Part shown: one piece after another, positions 28,992-37,145 of the stretch | How the letters are laid out: every line of letters starts with the position of its first letter | How positions within the stretch are numbered: the first letter of the stretch is position 1 | Origin: Geoalkalibacter subterraneus | GTDB taxonomy: Bacteria > Desulfobacterota > Desulfuromonadia > Desulfuromonadales > Geoalkalibacteraceae | NCBI RefSeq assembly: GCF_000827125.1 | Contig: NZ_CP010311.1 | Location: 2,046,001-2,110,000 of the forward strand | Direction of reading: 5' to 3' | Length of the DNA: 64,000 nt | Notes under the pieces: generated by a model | Databases searched by the model: none | Seen by the model: the letters and a program-made list of their open reading frames with translations, nothing else | What the model was told of the DNA's origin: nothing | Translations under genes and position numbers: made by a program

Positions 28992-30980
28992 CTAATCTCC
29001 TATCCTTTCGGCGATGACTTCAGCGAGATCCCTGACCCTGAGGGTCTCTTCGCAGTCTCCTGTTTTTATGCCATCTTCAAACATGGTCAGGCAGAAGGGG
29101 CAGTTGCTGACCAGCACAGGGGCCGAGGTTTCGGCGGCCTGCCGAACCCGCTCCACATTAATGCGCGAACCCAGCTTCTCCTCCGCCAGAATCCTGCCGC
29201 CGCCGGCGCTGCAGCAGAAACTGTCCCTGCCCGACTTGTCCATTTCGGTGATCTTCCAGCCTGCGGCGTCGAGCACCTCGCGGGGCTCCCGGTAAATATC
29301 CTTGTAGCGCCCCAGATAGCAGGAATCGTGGTAGGTGCAGAGCTGCTCGTCCGCCGGATTCAGAGCAAGCCTTTCTTCACCCACGAGCCGGTGGATGAAT
29401 TGGGTGTAGTGCTCTGTGGCGATATGGAAATCGAGGTCGCGATAATCACGGCTCAGCGTATTGAAGCAGTGGGGGCAGGCGGTAACGATCCTCTCGATGC
29501 CGGTCGCTTTGATGGTCTCGATATTCTCCTGTGCCAGCATCTGATAGAGGTATTCATTGCCGAGTTTGCGGGCCGGCTCTCCGCAGCATTTCTCGTCCTT
29601 GCCGAGAAGCCCCACCCGGATGCCGGCTGCATTGCATATCTTCACGAAGCTGCGGGCCACCTCTTGATTGCGCTTGTCAAAAGAGGCGTAGCAGCCGACA
29701 AAGTAGAGGATATCGGCCTGTTCTCCCTCATTGACCCGGGCGACATCGAGCCCCTCGGCCCAGTCGCCGCGTGAGGCGAAGGCCATGCCGAAGGGGTTGG
29801 CGTTGACCTCCAGGTTGCCCACGGCCGCACGCACCTCGTCGCCGGGGAAGGCCCCCTCCATCAGGCTCAGGTTGCGCCTGAGCTCGATCACTTTGTTCAC
29901 ATGCTCGTTGTTGGCCGGACAGATGTCCTGGCAGGCAAAGCAGGTGGTGCAGGACCAGACGGCCTCTTCATCAATGGTTTCCAGCAGGGCCTGCTCTCTG
30001 CCCGCTGCGGCCGCCTCGCCGACCTGATTGATCAGCTTCATGGGCGAGAGAGGTTTTTCGGTGACATGGGCCGGGCAGCGATCCTGGCAGCGCTTGCAGT
30101 TCATGCAGGCATCGGCGTCGAAAATGTCTTTCCAGGTCAGATCCGCAACAGTGGCGGCACCGAACTGCTCGGCCTCTTCGTCCTCCAGATCGATGGTTGA
30201 AATTGAGCCTCTCTCATCCAGGGGGGCAAAGAAGGCGTTGGCGCTGGTGTACAGGAGGTGTTTAAGCTTGGTGAAAGGAAGTGCGGCGATAAACCCGAGG
30301 GCCAGCGCCAGGTGCACCCACCACAGGGAGGAATGCAGAGCGCTTAGTCCCTGGGGAGTCATTTCAGGCAGCATACGGGCGGTCGCAAGACCCACGGGGG
30401 AGAACCTGGCCAGCTCGGGATTCTGTACCACCTCGGTGGCGGCCATCCGCGCCCCTTCGAGCAGGAAACCGGTGATGAGGATGGCAAACAGCAGGCCATG
30501 AATCCAATAATCTTCTTTGGCTGTCTCCAGCCCGGGAGGCTTCACAAAGAAGCGGCGTACGAACAGCCCGGCCAGCGTCAGGATCATCACCGCCCCTGCG
30601 ATATCCAGGGCCAGGGAAAATAACAGGTAAAAGTTGCCCTGTAGAAGGTTGGCTTCGAACACAGGGGTCAGCAGATCCGCCTGCAACATGACGAGGAGCG
30701 TCCCTGCAAACAAGATCATGAACCCCAGGAAGAACAGGGCATGGTAGATGCCGCCCTCACGCACGCGGGAGACTTTGCGCTGCGTCAGGACCTCGGACAG
30801 CATTCTTTTTGTCCGCTCCCCGATGGAATTGAAACGGTCCAGGCTTCTGCCCTGCCGCCAATGCGCCGAACGCTTCCACACCCCCCAGGCCATAAGGGCG
30901 AAGGCCGCGATCGCGAGAAGATACATCGGCAACACCACACCTGACCCGACATTCCAGTATATTTCGCGCGTGCCCCCCAT
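28992..30980 (-). CDS. Membrane Fe-S oxidoreductase, probable EtfAB:quinone oxidoreductase (HdrD-like with NarI-type domain)
   Basis: The N-terminal third has five or six membrane segments like NarI/HdrE (VVLPMYLLAIAAFALMAWGV and others), able to bind haem b and reach the quinone pool. Two 4Fe-4S motifs follow (CMNCKRCQDRCP, CTTCFACQDICP), then two CCG domains (KCCGEPARKLGN, CTYHDSCYLGRY, FCCSAGGGR). Such proteins next to etfBA are proposed to pass electrons from Etf to menaquinone. The start is the ATG at 30980, behind AAGGAGG; the longer frame begins inside that site. It links the beta-oxidation genes to respiration. Confidence 0.88.
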   Translation of the reverse strand: MGGTREIYWNVGSGVVLPMYLLAIAAFALMAWGVWKRSAHWRQGRSLDRFNSIGERTKRMLSEVLTQRKVSRVREGGIYHALFFLGFMILFAGTLLVMLQADLLTPVFEANLLQGNFYLLFSLALDIAGAVMILTLAGLFVRRFFVKPPGLETAKEDYWIHGLLFAILITGFLLEGARMAATEVVQNPELARFSPVGLATARMLPEMTPQGLSALHSSLWWVHLALALGFIAALPFTKLKHLLYTSANAFFAPLDERGSISTIDLEDEEAEQFGAATVADLTWKDIFDADACMNCKRCQDRCPAHVTEKPLSPMKLINQVGEAAAAGREQALLETIDEEAVWSCTTCFACQDICPANNEHVNKVIELRRNLSLMEGAFPGDEVRAAVGNLEVNANPFGMAFASRGDWAEGLDVARVNEGEQADILYFVGCYASFDKRNQEVARSFVKICNAAGIRVGLLGKDEKCCGEPARKLGNEYLYQMLAQENIETIKATGIERIVTACPHCFNTLSRDYRDLDFHIATEHYTQFIHRLVGEERLALNPADEQLCTYHDSCYLGRYKDIYREPREVLDAAGWKITEMDKSGRDSFCCSAGGGRILAEEKLGSRINVERVRQAAETSAPVLVSNCPFCLTMFEDGIKTGDCEETLRVRDLAEVIAERIGD

Positions 30981-31064
30981 GGGCACCTCCTTTCCAGGCG
31001 AAAATTCAGGACTTTTTTCGCCTTGCTTTCAAAAAGTCCGAGGTGGCTCGCCGACCGATGGTGG

Positions 31065-32204
31065 TCAGCTCAAGAGCAGCTTTGAAATAACGACCCGCTG
31101 AATTTCATTGGTTCCTTCGTAGATCTCGGTGATCTTTGCATCGCGGTACATCCGCTCCACTTCATAATCAGCGATATATCCGTAACCGCCATGAATCTGG
31201 AGCGCTTCCTTAGTTACGTAGGTGGCAGTCTCGGAAGCGTGCATCTTGCACATGGCCGATTCCATGGTGTAGTTCTGCCCGGCGTCCTTGAGACAGGCAG
31301 CCTTGTAGGTCAGCAGCTTGCTCGTCTCGATGCGGGTTTTCATATCCGCCAGCTTGAACTGGATCGTTTGAAAATCGCAGATCGCCTGACCAAACTGCTT
31401 GCGCTCTTTGGAGTAGGCCAGCGCCCGCTCGAAAGCGCCTTCGGCAATGCCCAGCGCCTGTGCGGCAATCCCGATACGGCCGCCGTTGAGAGTGTCCATG
31501 GCGACGTTGAACCCCTTGCCTTCCTTGCCGAGCAGGTTCTCCGCCGGCACCCGCAGATCATCCAGGGCAAAGGCGGTGGTGTAGCTGCCGCGGATCCCCA
31601 TCTTGTTCTCATTCTTGAGGATGGACACCCCCGGAGAGTTCAGATCGACAATAAAGGCGCTGATCCCCTTGTGTTTCAGGCTGCGATCAAAAGATGCGAG
31701 CACCACTCCGGTGCCGAGGAAGCCGCCGTTGGTGATAAATATCTTGCTTCCGTTGATGACGAACTCATCTCCCTCGCGCCGGTAGGTGGTGGCGGTTCCG
31801 CCGGCGTCGCTGCCCGCATCGGGTTCGGTGAGCAGAAAACAGCCGATCTTCTCGCCGCTGTTAAGGTCAGGAAGCCACTTCTGCTTCTGCTCCTCGGTGC
31901 CGAAGGTGAGGATCGGCCCGGAGCACAGGGAGGTGTGGGCGGAGATGAGCACGCCGCTTGAGGCGCAGGCTTTAGAGACCTCTTCCACCACGATGGCATA
32001 GGAGAGCATGTCCATACCCGCGCCACCGTATTCCTCCGGCAGATAACTGCCGAGCAGCCCCATCTCCCCCATCTGCTGCACCAGAGTGTCGGGGATGGCA
32101 TGTTTCTCGTCGATTTCCATGGCCAGCGGCTTGATCTCGTTATTGACAAAATCCCGCACGCTGTCCCGAAGCACCTTGTGATCCTGTGAAAGTTCAAAAT
32201 TCAT
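31065..32204 (-). CDS. bcd: Acyl-CoA dehydrogenase, short-chain (butyryl-CoA dehydrogenase-like)
   Basis: This 379-residue flavoenzyme should oxidise butyryl-CoA to crotonyl-CoA. It shows the signature FLLTEPDAGSDAGGTATTYR, the domain HGGYGYIADYEVERMYRDAK and the catalytic Glu in EIYEGTNEIQR. The order with crotonase, 3-hydroxybutyryl-CoA dehydrogenase and thiolase upstream and Etf genes downstream is that of butyrate pathways. The flow should be oxidative, because the Etf partner is a quinone-linked oxidoreductase. Confidence 0.9.
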   Translation of the reverse strand: MNFELSQDHKVLRDSVRDFVNNEIKPLAMEIDEKHAIPDTLVQQMGEMGLLGSYLPEEYGGAGMDMLSYAIVVEEVSKACASSGVLISAHTSLCSGPILTFGTEEQKQKWLPDLNSGEKIGCFLLTEPDAGSDAGGTATTYRREGDEFVINGSKIFITNGGFLGTGVVLASFDRSLKHKGISAFIVDLNSPGVSILKNENKMGIRGSYTTAFALDDLRVPAENLLGKEGKGFNVAMDTLNGGRIGIAAQALGIAEGAFERALAYSKERKQFGQAICDFQTIQFKLADMKTRIETSKLLTYKAACLKDAGQNYTMESAMCKMHASETATYVTKEALQIHGGYGYIADYEVERMYRDAKITEIYEGTNEIQRVVISKLLLS

Positions 32205-32233
32205 AACGTCCCCCGCTCATCCTCGAGTAATGG

Positions 32234-33016
32234 TCACTTTCCCTTGAACTCAGCTTTACGCTTCTCCACAAAGGCGCCCATCCCCTCCTTTTGGTCTTCG
32301 GTGGCAAAAAGCACCCCGAACAGCGAAGCCTCGTAGCGAAAACCATCTTCTTTACCCATGTTCAAGCCGTTGGCGATCGCGTTTTTGGCCGAGGCAATGG
32401 CCAGGGTGCCGAGCCTGGCGATGGACCGGGCCGTTTCCTGGGCTTTGGGCAGCAGCTCTTCCGGGGCAAAGACCTCGTTTACGATTCCCCACTCGGATGC
32501 TTTGGCGGCATCGATCATTTTTCCTGTAAAGATCAGCTCATTGGCCCGCGCCACCCCAATGCGCCTGGACAGGTTCTGGGTGCCGCCGAAGCCGGGGATG
32601 ATCCCGAGGGTCACCTCAGGAAAACCGAAGCGTGCTTTTTGCGAGGCGTAAATGAAATCGCACCCGAGAGCCAGTTCCAGTCCGCCACCGAGAGCGTAGC
32701 CGTTGACGGCGGCAATGACGGGCTTGTTCATCTTCTCCATCATGAGGATGACCCGCTGGCCTTTGAGGGCGAACTGCTGCCCCTCGAAAGCGCTCATCGC
32801 GGCCATTTCCTTGATGTCCGCACCCGCCACGAAGGCCTTCTCCCCCGCTCCGGTCAGAATCACGACCTTGACGTCATTGTCGCGGTCCAGTTCATAGAGT
32901 GCGCATTCAAGTTCACCCAGCACTGCACTGTTGAGTGCGTTGAGGGTTTGCGGACTGTTGATGGTCAGCTGGGCGACTCCATTGTTTTTTTCGATAAGAA
33001 GCAGTGTGTATTCCAT
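32234..33016 (-). CDS. crt: Enoyl-CoA hydratase (crotonase)
   Basis: It hydrates crotonyl-CoA to 3-hydroxybutyryl-CoA. The 260 residues have SPQTLNALNSAVLGELECAL, the oxyanion-hole segment AGADIKEMAAM, and GYALGGGLELALGCDFIYAS with PEVTLGIIPGFGGTQNLSR, which hold both catalytic glutamates. The ATG at 33016 (MEYTLLLIEK) is the start, behind GAGGGA and just after the hbd stop; the longer frame would overlap hbd by 160 bp. Confidence 0.92.
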   Translation of the reverse strand: MEYTLLLIEKNNGVAQLTINSPQTLNALNSAVLGELECALYELDRDNDVKVVILTGAGEKAFVAGADIKEMAAMSAFEGQQFALKGQRVILMMEKMNKPVIAAVNGYALGGGLELALGCDFIYASQKARFGFPEVTLGIIPGFGGTQNLSRRIGVARANELIFTGKMIDAAKASEWGIVNEVFAPEELLPKAQETARSIARLGTLAIASAKNAIANGLNMGKEDGFRYEASLFGVLFATEDQKEGMGAFVEKRKAEFKGK

Positions 33017-33026
33017 TCCCTCTCCC

Positions 33027-33875
33027 CTACTGATAAGTGTAGAAACCGCGTCCCGACTTTCTCCCCAGATAGCCGGCGTTAACCATCTTGACCAGCAGCG
33101 GGCATGGACGGTATTTGGGGTCTTTGAATCCGTCATACAGGACTTCGGCAATCGCCAGCACCGTGTCGAGCCCGATAAAATCGGCAAGAGTCAACGGCCC
33201 CATCGGCTGGTTGGTGCCCAGCTTCATCCCTTTGTCGATATCCTCAGCCGTCGCGACCCCTTCATAGAGGGCGAATATCGCCTCGTTAATCATGGGGATC
33301 AGCACGCGGTTGACGATAAAGCCGGGATAGTCCTGAGAGACCGCCATTTCCTTATCCAGCTTCGCAACCAGGTCGGCGGTGACCTGAAAGGTCTCGTCGC
33401 TGGTGGAGTGGCCGCGGATCACCTCCACCAGCTTCATCACCGGCACCGGGTTCATGAAGTGCATGCCGATGACTTGCTGCGGACGCCCGGTCACAGCGGC
33501 GATTTTGGTGATAGGGATGGACGAAGTGTTGGAGGCCAGATACGCCTCGGGTTTGACGAGAGTGTCGAGCTTACGGAAGATCTCCAGCTTGACGGCTTCG
33601 TTCTCGGTCACCGCCTCCACGGCAAAATCCACCGGCGCCAGATCCTCCATGGACTGAGTCGTTTTGATCCGCCCCAACGCCTCGCCGACCAGGCTCTCAG
33701 CGATGGCGCCCTTCTTTGCCTGCCGCGCCAGGTTCTTCTCGATGGTCGCCATCGCCTTGTCCAGCTGCTGCTGCGCGATGTCGAAGAGGACAACCTGGTA
33801 TCCGTGCTGAGCAAAGACATGGGCGATGCCGTTGCCCATCTGCCCCGCTCCGAGAACTCCAATCGTTTCAACCAT
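33027..33875 (-). CDS. hbd: 3-Hydroxybutyryl-CoA dehydrogenase
   Basis: It oxidises 3-hydroxybutyryl-CoA to acetoacetyl-CoA. The 282 residues have the NAD motif IGVLGAGQMGNGIAHVFAQ, the SNTSSIPITKIA segment, GMHFMNPVPVMKLVEVIRG with the catalytic histidine/glutamate pair, and PGFIVNRVLIPMINEA. I chose the ATG at 33875 behind GGAGG; a longer frame overlaps the thiolase gene. It is followed by crotonase after 10 bp. Confidence 0.93.
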   Translation of the reverse strand: MVETIGVLGAGQMGNGIAHVFAQHGYQVVLFDIAQQQLDKAMATIEKNLARQAKKGAIAESLVGEALGRIKTTQSMEDLAPVDFAVEAVTENEAVKLEIFRKLDTLVKPEAYLASNTSSIPITKIAAVTGRPQQVIGMHFMNPVPVMKLVEVIRGHSTSDETFQVTADLVAKLDKEMAVSQDYPGFIVNRVLIPMINEAIFALYEGVATAEDIDKGMKLGTNQPMGPLTLADFIGLDTVLAIAEVLYDGFKDPKYRPCPLLVKMVNAGYLGRKSGRGFYTYQ

Positions 33876-33891
33876 GATCTCTGCCTCCGTT

Positions 33892-35070
33892 TTAAATACG
33901 TTCAAAAATGACAGCTACGGCTTCCCCCCCACCGATACAGAGCGTCGCCAGGCCATAGCGCTTCTGACGGCGATCCAGCTCGTGAACGAGGGTCGTTGCC
34001 AACCGCGCACCGCTGGCGCCGATGGGATGACCGATGGCGCAGGCGCCACCGTTGACGTTGACCTTGTCTATGGGAATATTGTGAGCTTTCATGGCCAGCA
34101 GCGCCACCGAGGCAAAGGCCTCATTGATTTCAAACAGATCAATGTCCTCCACCGAAAGCCCGGCTCTCGCGCACGCTTTTTCGATCGCCCCGATGGGGGC
34201 CTCGGGAAACTCGTCGGGATGCCGACTCGATGTGGCCTGAGCAACAATACGCGCCCTGGCCGTCAGGTTGTGCCGCTCGAGCGCCTCTTTCCCTGCGAGC
34301 AGCAGCATGGCGGCACCATCGTTGATGGTCGAGGCGTTACCGGCCGTGATGGTGCCGTCTTTGCGAAAAACAGGCTTGAGGCAGGGCAGGCGGTCAAAAT
34401 CAACCTTGAAGGGCTCTTCATCGGTCTCGACGCGCACCTCGCCTTTCTTATTCTGCTTGATGACCGGAACAAGTTCGCGAGCAAAGATCCCCTCCTCCAC
34501 CGCCGTCTGGGCGAGCCGATAGGAGCGCAGGGCGAAATCGTCCTGCTCCTCGCGACTCAACCCGTTGCGTTCCACGCTGGCTTCGCCGATCTCCCCCATG
34601 TGGCGACCTGTGTAGGGATCGGTCAGTCCGTCGAAGATCATAAGGTCGATAAGCTTACCGTTTCCCATGCGGTAGCCTGTGCGGGCTTTTTCCAGAAAAT
34701 ACGGTGCCAACGACATGCTCTCCATCCCGCCGGCGACAACCACGCCGGACTCACCAAGACGGATGGAATCTGCGCCAAGCATGACCGCCTTGAGCCCGCT
34801 GCCACACACTTTATTGATGGTCAGAGCCGGCACCTCATCAGGGATGCCAACTCCCCGCATGGCCTGACGCGCCGGTGCCTGGCCGCACCCTCCCGAAAGA
34901 ACCTGCCCGACAATGACTTCATCCACGGCATCGACTGAAACAGATGATGACTCCAGGACTGCCCGCATTGCCGTCGCACCCAGAGTGGCCGCCGCCACAT
35001 CGGAGAGAGTTCCCCCCATTGACCCGAAGGGTGTTCGTTTTGCCTCAACAACAAAAACTTCTGAACCCAT
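33892..35070 (-). CDS. Acetyl-CoA C-acetyltransferase (thiolase)
   Basis: It cleaves acetoacetyl-CoA with CoA into two acetyl-CoA, the last step of butyrate oxidation. The 392 residues show the acyl-accepting cysteine in NKVCGSGLKAV, NEAFASVALLAMK, the histidine in GGACAIGHPIGASGAR and the second cysteine in LCIGGGEAVAV. It heads the 13-kb minus-strand operon; AGGAGG precedes the ATG. Its promoter carries an operator-like sequence shared with the CoA-transferase promoter at 46.2 kb. Confidence 0.93.
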   Translation of the reverse strand: MGSEVFVVEAKRTPFGSMGGTLSDVAAATLGATAMRAVLESSSVSVDAVDEVIVGQVLSGGCGQAPARQAMRGVGIPDEVPALTINKVCGSGLKAVMLGADSIRLGESGVVVAGGMESMSLAPYFLEKARTGYRMGNGKLIDLMIFDGLTDPYTGRHMGEIGEASVERNGLSREEQDDFALRSYRLAQTAVEEGIFARELVPVIKQNKKGEVRVETDEEPFKVDFDRLPCLKPVFRKDGTITAGNASTINDGAAMLLLAGKEALERHNLTARARIVAQATSSRHPDEFPEAPIGAIEKACARAGLSVEDIDLFEINEAFASVALLAMKAHNIPIDKVNVNGGACAIGHPIGASGARLATTLVHELDRRQKRYGLATLCIGGGEAVAVIFERI

Positions 35071-35099
35071 TATGCGAACCTCCTGATTGATTTTTTTTG

Positions 35100-35128
35100 A
35101 GCATAGTTTACATTTACGTGCATGTCAA
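35100..35128 (-). promoter_or_regulatory. Promoter and operator of the thiolase operon
   Basis: On the minus strand a consensus TTGACA (35128-35123) stands 17 bp from TATGCT (35105-35100). The -35 box is part of TTGACATGCACGTAA, which also occurs at 46276-46262. Read on the plus strand it is TTTACGTGCATGTCAA, close to the LiuR (MerR family) operator pattern as I remember it. The probable regulator is the MerR gene at 46621. Confidence 0.7.
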
Positions 35129-35244
35129 ACAAAAATAAAACGGATTTTTATTTTTTGATTATTACATCTTTTAACTTATTTTTTACGATGATTTGAACGG
35201 AAGATCCGGCGGGCTTAAAAAAAGACAATCAGCCCGAGAAAAGA

Positions 35245-36411
35245 TCACATGAAAACAATGTTATCAGGGAGTTCAGTGAGTTTATCTCCTCCCTCTGCAG
35301 TCACTGCAAAGGTGTTTTCGATCCCGATGACGCCTTTTTCGGGAAAAACAAACTTGGGTTCTATCGCCACCGTTTGTCCCTGCTGAAGCGCCATTTTAAA
35401 CCCCTGAGCCAGCACCGGAAACTCGTCGAGTTCCAGTCCCACACCATGACCGACAAAGCGTGCCTGCTCGCCGGGCATGCCCATAAAATTGTCCTTCAGC
35501 CCTGCCTGTGCCGCCATTTCAGCGGCCTGAAGAAACAACTCTTCACAGATAGCACCGGGCTTCAGGGAGGCCCGCAGCATCTCCTGTATGGAAAGTGAAA
35601 CATCGAAGGCGTGCTTAAGCTCCTCATCCAGGTCCCCCATCACGAAGATGCGGGTCATGTCGGTGATGTAGCCCTGAAAAACCCCGGTGTAGTCGAGAAG
35701 AATCGGTGTATTGCGCTCGACTACCTCCAGCGACGCGCCATGGGGCGAGGCGTTGGAGAGACCCCGACCGGTGACCGCGCCGTCGAAAAAACCGAAACTC
35801 GGCCCTCCGGTAGATACGGCAAGTCCCTGGAAAAGTTCCTGATTGAAGGCCCGCATACGTACATATCCTTCGCTGCCTGCCTTGCGCAGTCGGCATTCGA
35901 ATTCGGCGGCAAGATCGATCTCGCGCATTCCGGCGACGAGAAACTGCGGGACCTCGGCAAAGACGGCGCTCAGGGAGGTTCCGCTGCGCCGCAACATCTC
36001 TAGTTCAGCAGGAGACTTGACGGAACGCAGCTGCCGGTTGAACGGCGAGATATCCACAAACTCCCGCCCGGCGAGGAGCCTGGCGTAATAGTCACGCTGC
36101 TGCACCGGCACCACATCGAAGGTCATCCCGATCCTGGTGGCAGTTTCGGGGATCACGCCGGGAAATTCCCGGGAAGACGGAAAAGGCCGGATATCGCTCA
36201 AAGGGCTTTCCCGACGTGCTCTCTCGTAACTTTTTCGGATCAGCAGCGTGGGAGTTCCTTCAACAGGCATCCACAAAGCGCCGTTCTGCCGCGTTGCGCT
36301 GAAGTAATAGACATCGATGGGAAAGATAAAAAGAGCGCCATCCAGCTGTTGCTCCTTCAACAGGGCCTGCATGGCGCGAATACGTGACTGTAGTTCATCA
36401 CCAGTGATCAT
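35245..36411 (-). CDS. M24 family metallopeptidase (Xaa-Pro aminopeptidase-like)
   Basis: The 388 residues have a creatinase-type N-terminal domain (ALFIFPIDVYYFSATRQNGA) and a pita-bread catalytic domain. Metal ligands are visible: two aspartates in LLDYTGVFQGYITDMTR, a histidine in FVGHGVGLELDE and glutamates in AIEPKFVFPE and GIENTFAV. It may trim proline-containing peptides, but members of this fold also act on other small amides. It follows the nitroreductase by 12 bp, behind AGGAGG. Why it sits in an acyl-CoA island is unclear. Confidence 0.88.
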   Translation of the reverse strand: MITGDELQSRIRAMQALLKEQQLDGALFIFPIDVYYFSATRQNGALWMPVEGTPTLLIRKSYERARRESPLSDIRPFPSSREFPGVIPETATRIGMTFDVVPVQQRDYYARLLAGREFVDISPFNRQLRSVKSPAELEMLRRSGTSLSAVFAEVPQFLVAGMREIDLAAEFECRLRKAGSEGYVRMRAFNQELFQGLAVSTGGPSFGFFDGAVTGRGLSNASPHGASLEVVERNTPILLDYTGVFQGYITDMTRIFVMGDLDEELKHAFDVSLSIQEMLRASLKPGAICEELFLQAAEMAAQAGLKDNFMGMPGEQARFVGHGVGLELDEFPVLAQGFKMALQQGQTVAIEPKFVFPEKGVIGIENTFAVTAEGGDKLTELPDNIVFM

Positions 36412-36423
36412 GACATATACCTC

Positions 36424-36957
36424 CTAAAGACCGGCTGGCCAGACATCGTAAAAAACAATTTCATCCAGGCTTTTGCGTGGTCGGGGTTTGGGCTCTCGCT
36501 CGGGATACCCCAGGGGAGTGAATCCTATCACCCGGAACGGGTCGGGGATGCCGAACGCCTCTTTGATTTTGGCCTCGTCGTACCAGCCGATCCAGCAGGT
36601 CCCGAGCCCCAGGGCGTGCGCCGCAAGGCACAGATGCTCAAAAGCGATGGCACCATCGGCGACATAATAGGGGATGCCGTTTTCCACATCGGATTCACGG
36701 GGATCAACGCACAGGACAATCGTCAGCGGTGCGGCTGCAAGCGCCTTTTTGCCGGGGTTGTCGTCGGGAACCGCATCCAGCAGCAGAGCGCGTCTGGCCG
36801 CATCGCGCAGAACCAGAAAACGCCAGCACTGCATGTTTTTCCAGGAAGGCGCCAGGCGCGCAGCGTCGAGGACCTGGTCCACCTTCTCCTGTTCGACTTC
36901 TTTGTTCATGTATTTGCGAACACTTCTTCTGTCTCTGATGACCTGAAAAATATCCAC
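36424..36957 (-). CDS. Nitroreductase family flavoprotein
   Basis: A 177-residue FMN enzyme with RDRRSVRKYMNKEVEQEKVD at the N-terminus, LAPSWKNMQCWRFLVL, and GLGTCWIGWYDEAKIKEAFG with the closing FTPLGYPERE. The start is a GTG at 36957 behind AAGGAGG. It lies downstream of icmF, separated by a long inverted repeat, and 12 bp before the peptidase gene. The natural substrate is unknown; enoyl or quinone reduction is as possible as nitro reduction. Confidence 0.88.
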   Translation of the reverse strand: MDIFQVIRDRRSVRKYMNKEVEQEKVDQVLDAARLAPSWKNMQCWRFLVLRDAARRALLLDAVPDDNPGKKALAAAPLTIVLCVDPRESDVENGIPYYVADGAIAFEHLCLAAHALGLGTCWIGWYDEAKIKEAFGIPDPFRVIGFTPLGYPEREPKPRPRKSLDEIVFYDVWPAGL

Positions 36958-37003
36958 CTTCTCCTCCTTTCCATGGAGATCTATTCACCTCGCGGGGTCG
37001 TCC

Positions 37004-37070
37004 GTCACTCCCATGTCAAGGGTGTTTGGCGCCGGGGAGGGCGAAAAGTGGCCCTTGTCATGGGAGTGAC
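37004..37070. repeat. Long inverted repeat between icmF and the nitroreductase gene
   Basis: Arms of 19 bp (37004-37022 and 37052-37070; GTCACTCCCATGTCAAGGG and its complement with one mismatch) flank a 29-nt loop. No T-tract follows on the minus strand, so it is not a standard terminator. It could be an mRNA-processing or stabilising hairpin that gives icmF and the downstream genes different expression. Confidence 0.6.
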
Positions 37071-37145
37071 GACCCCATGCTGAACAGTTCATTTCATGGG
37101 GGAAAACGGCGCAGAAAGCCCGCAGGGGGGCCTCCCCCAGCGATT

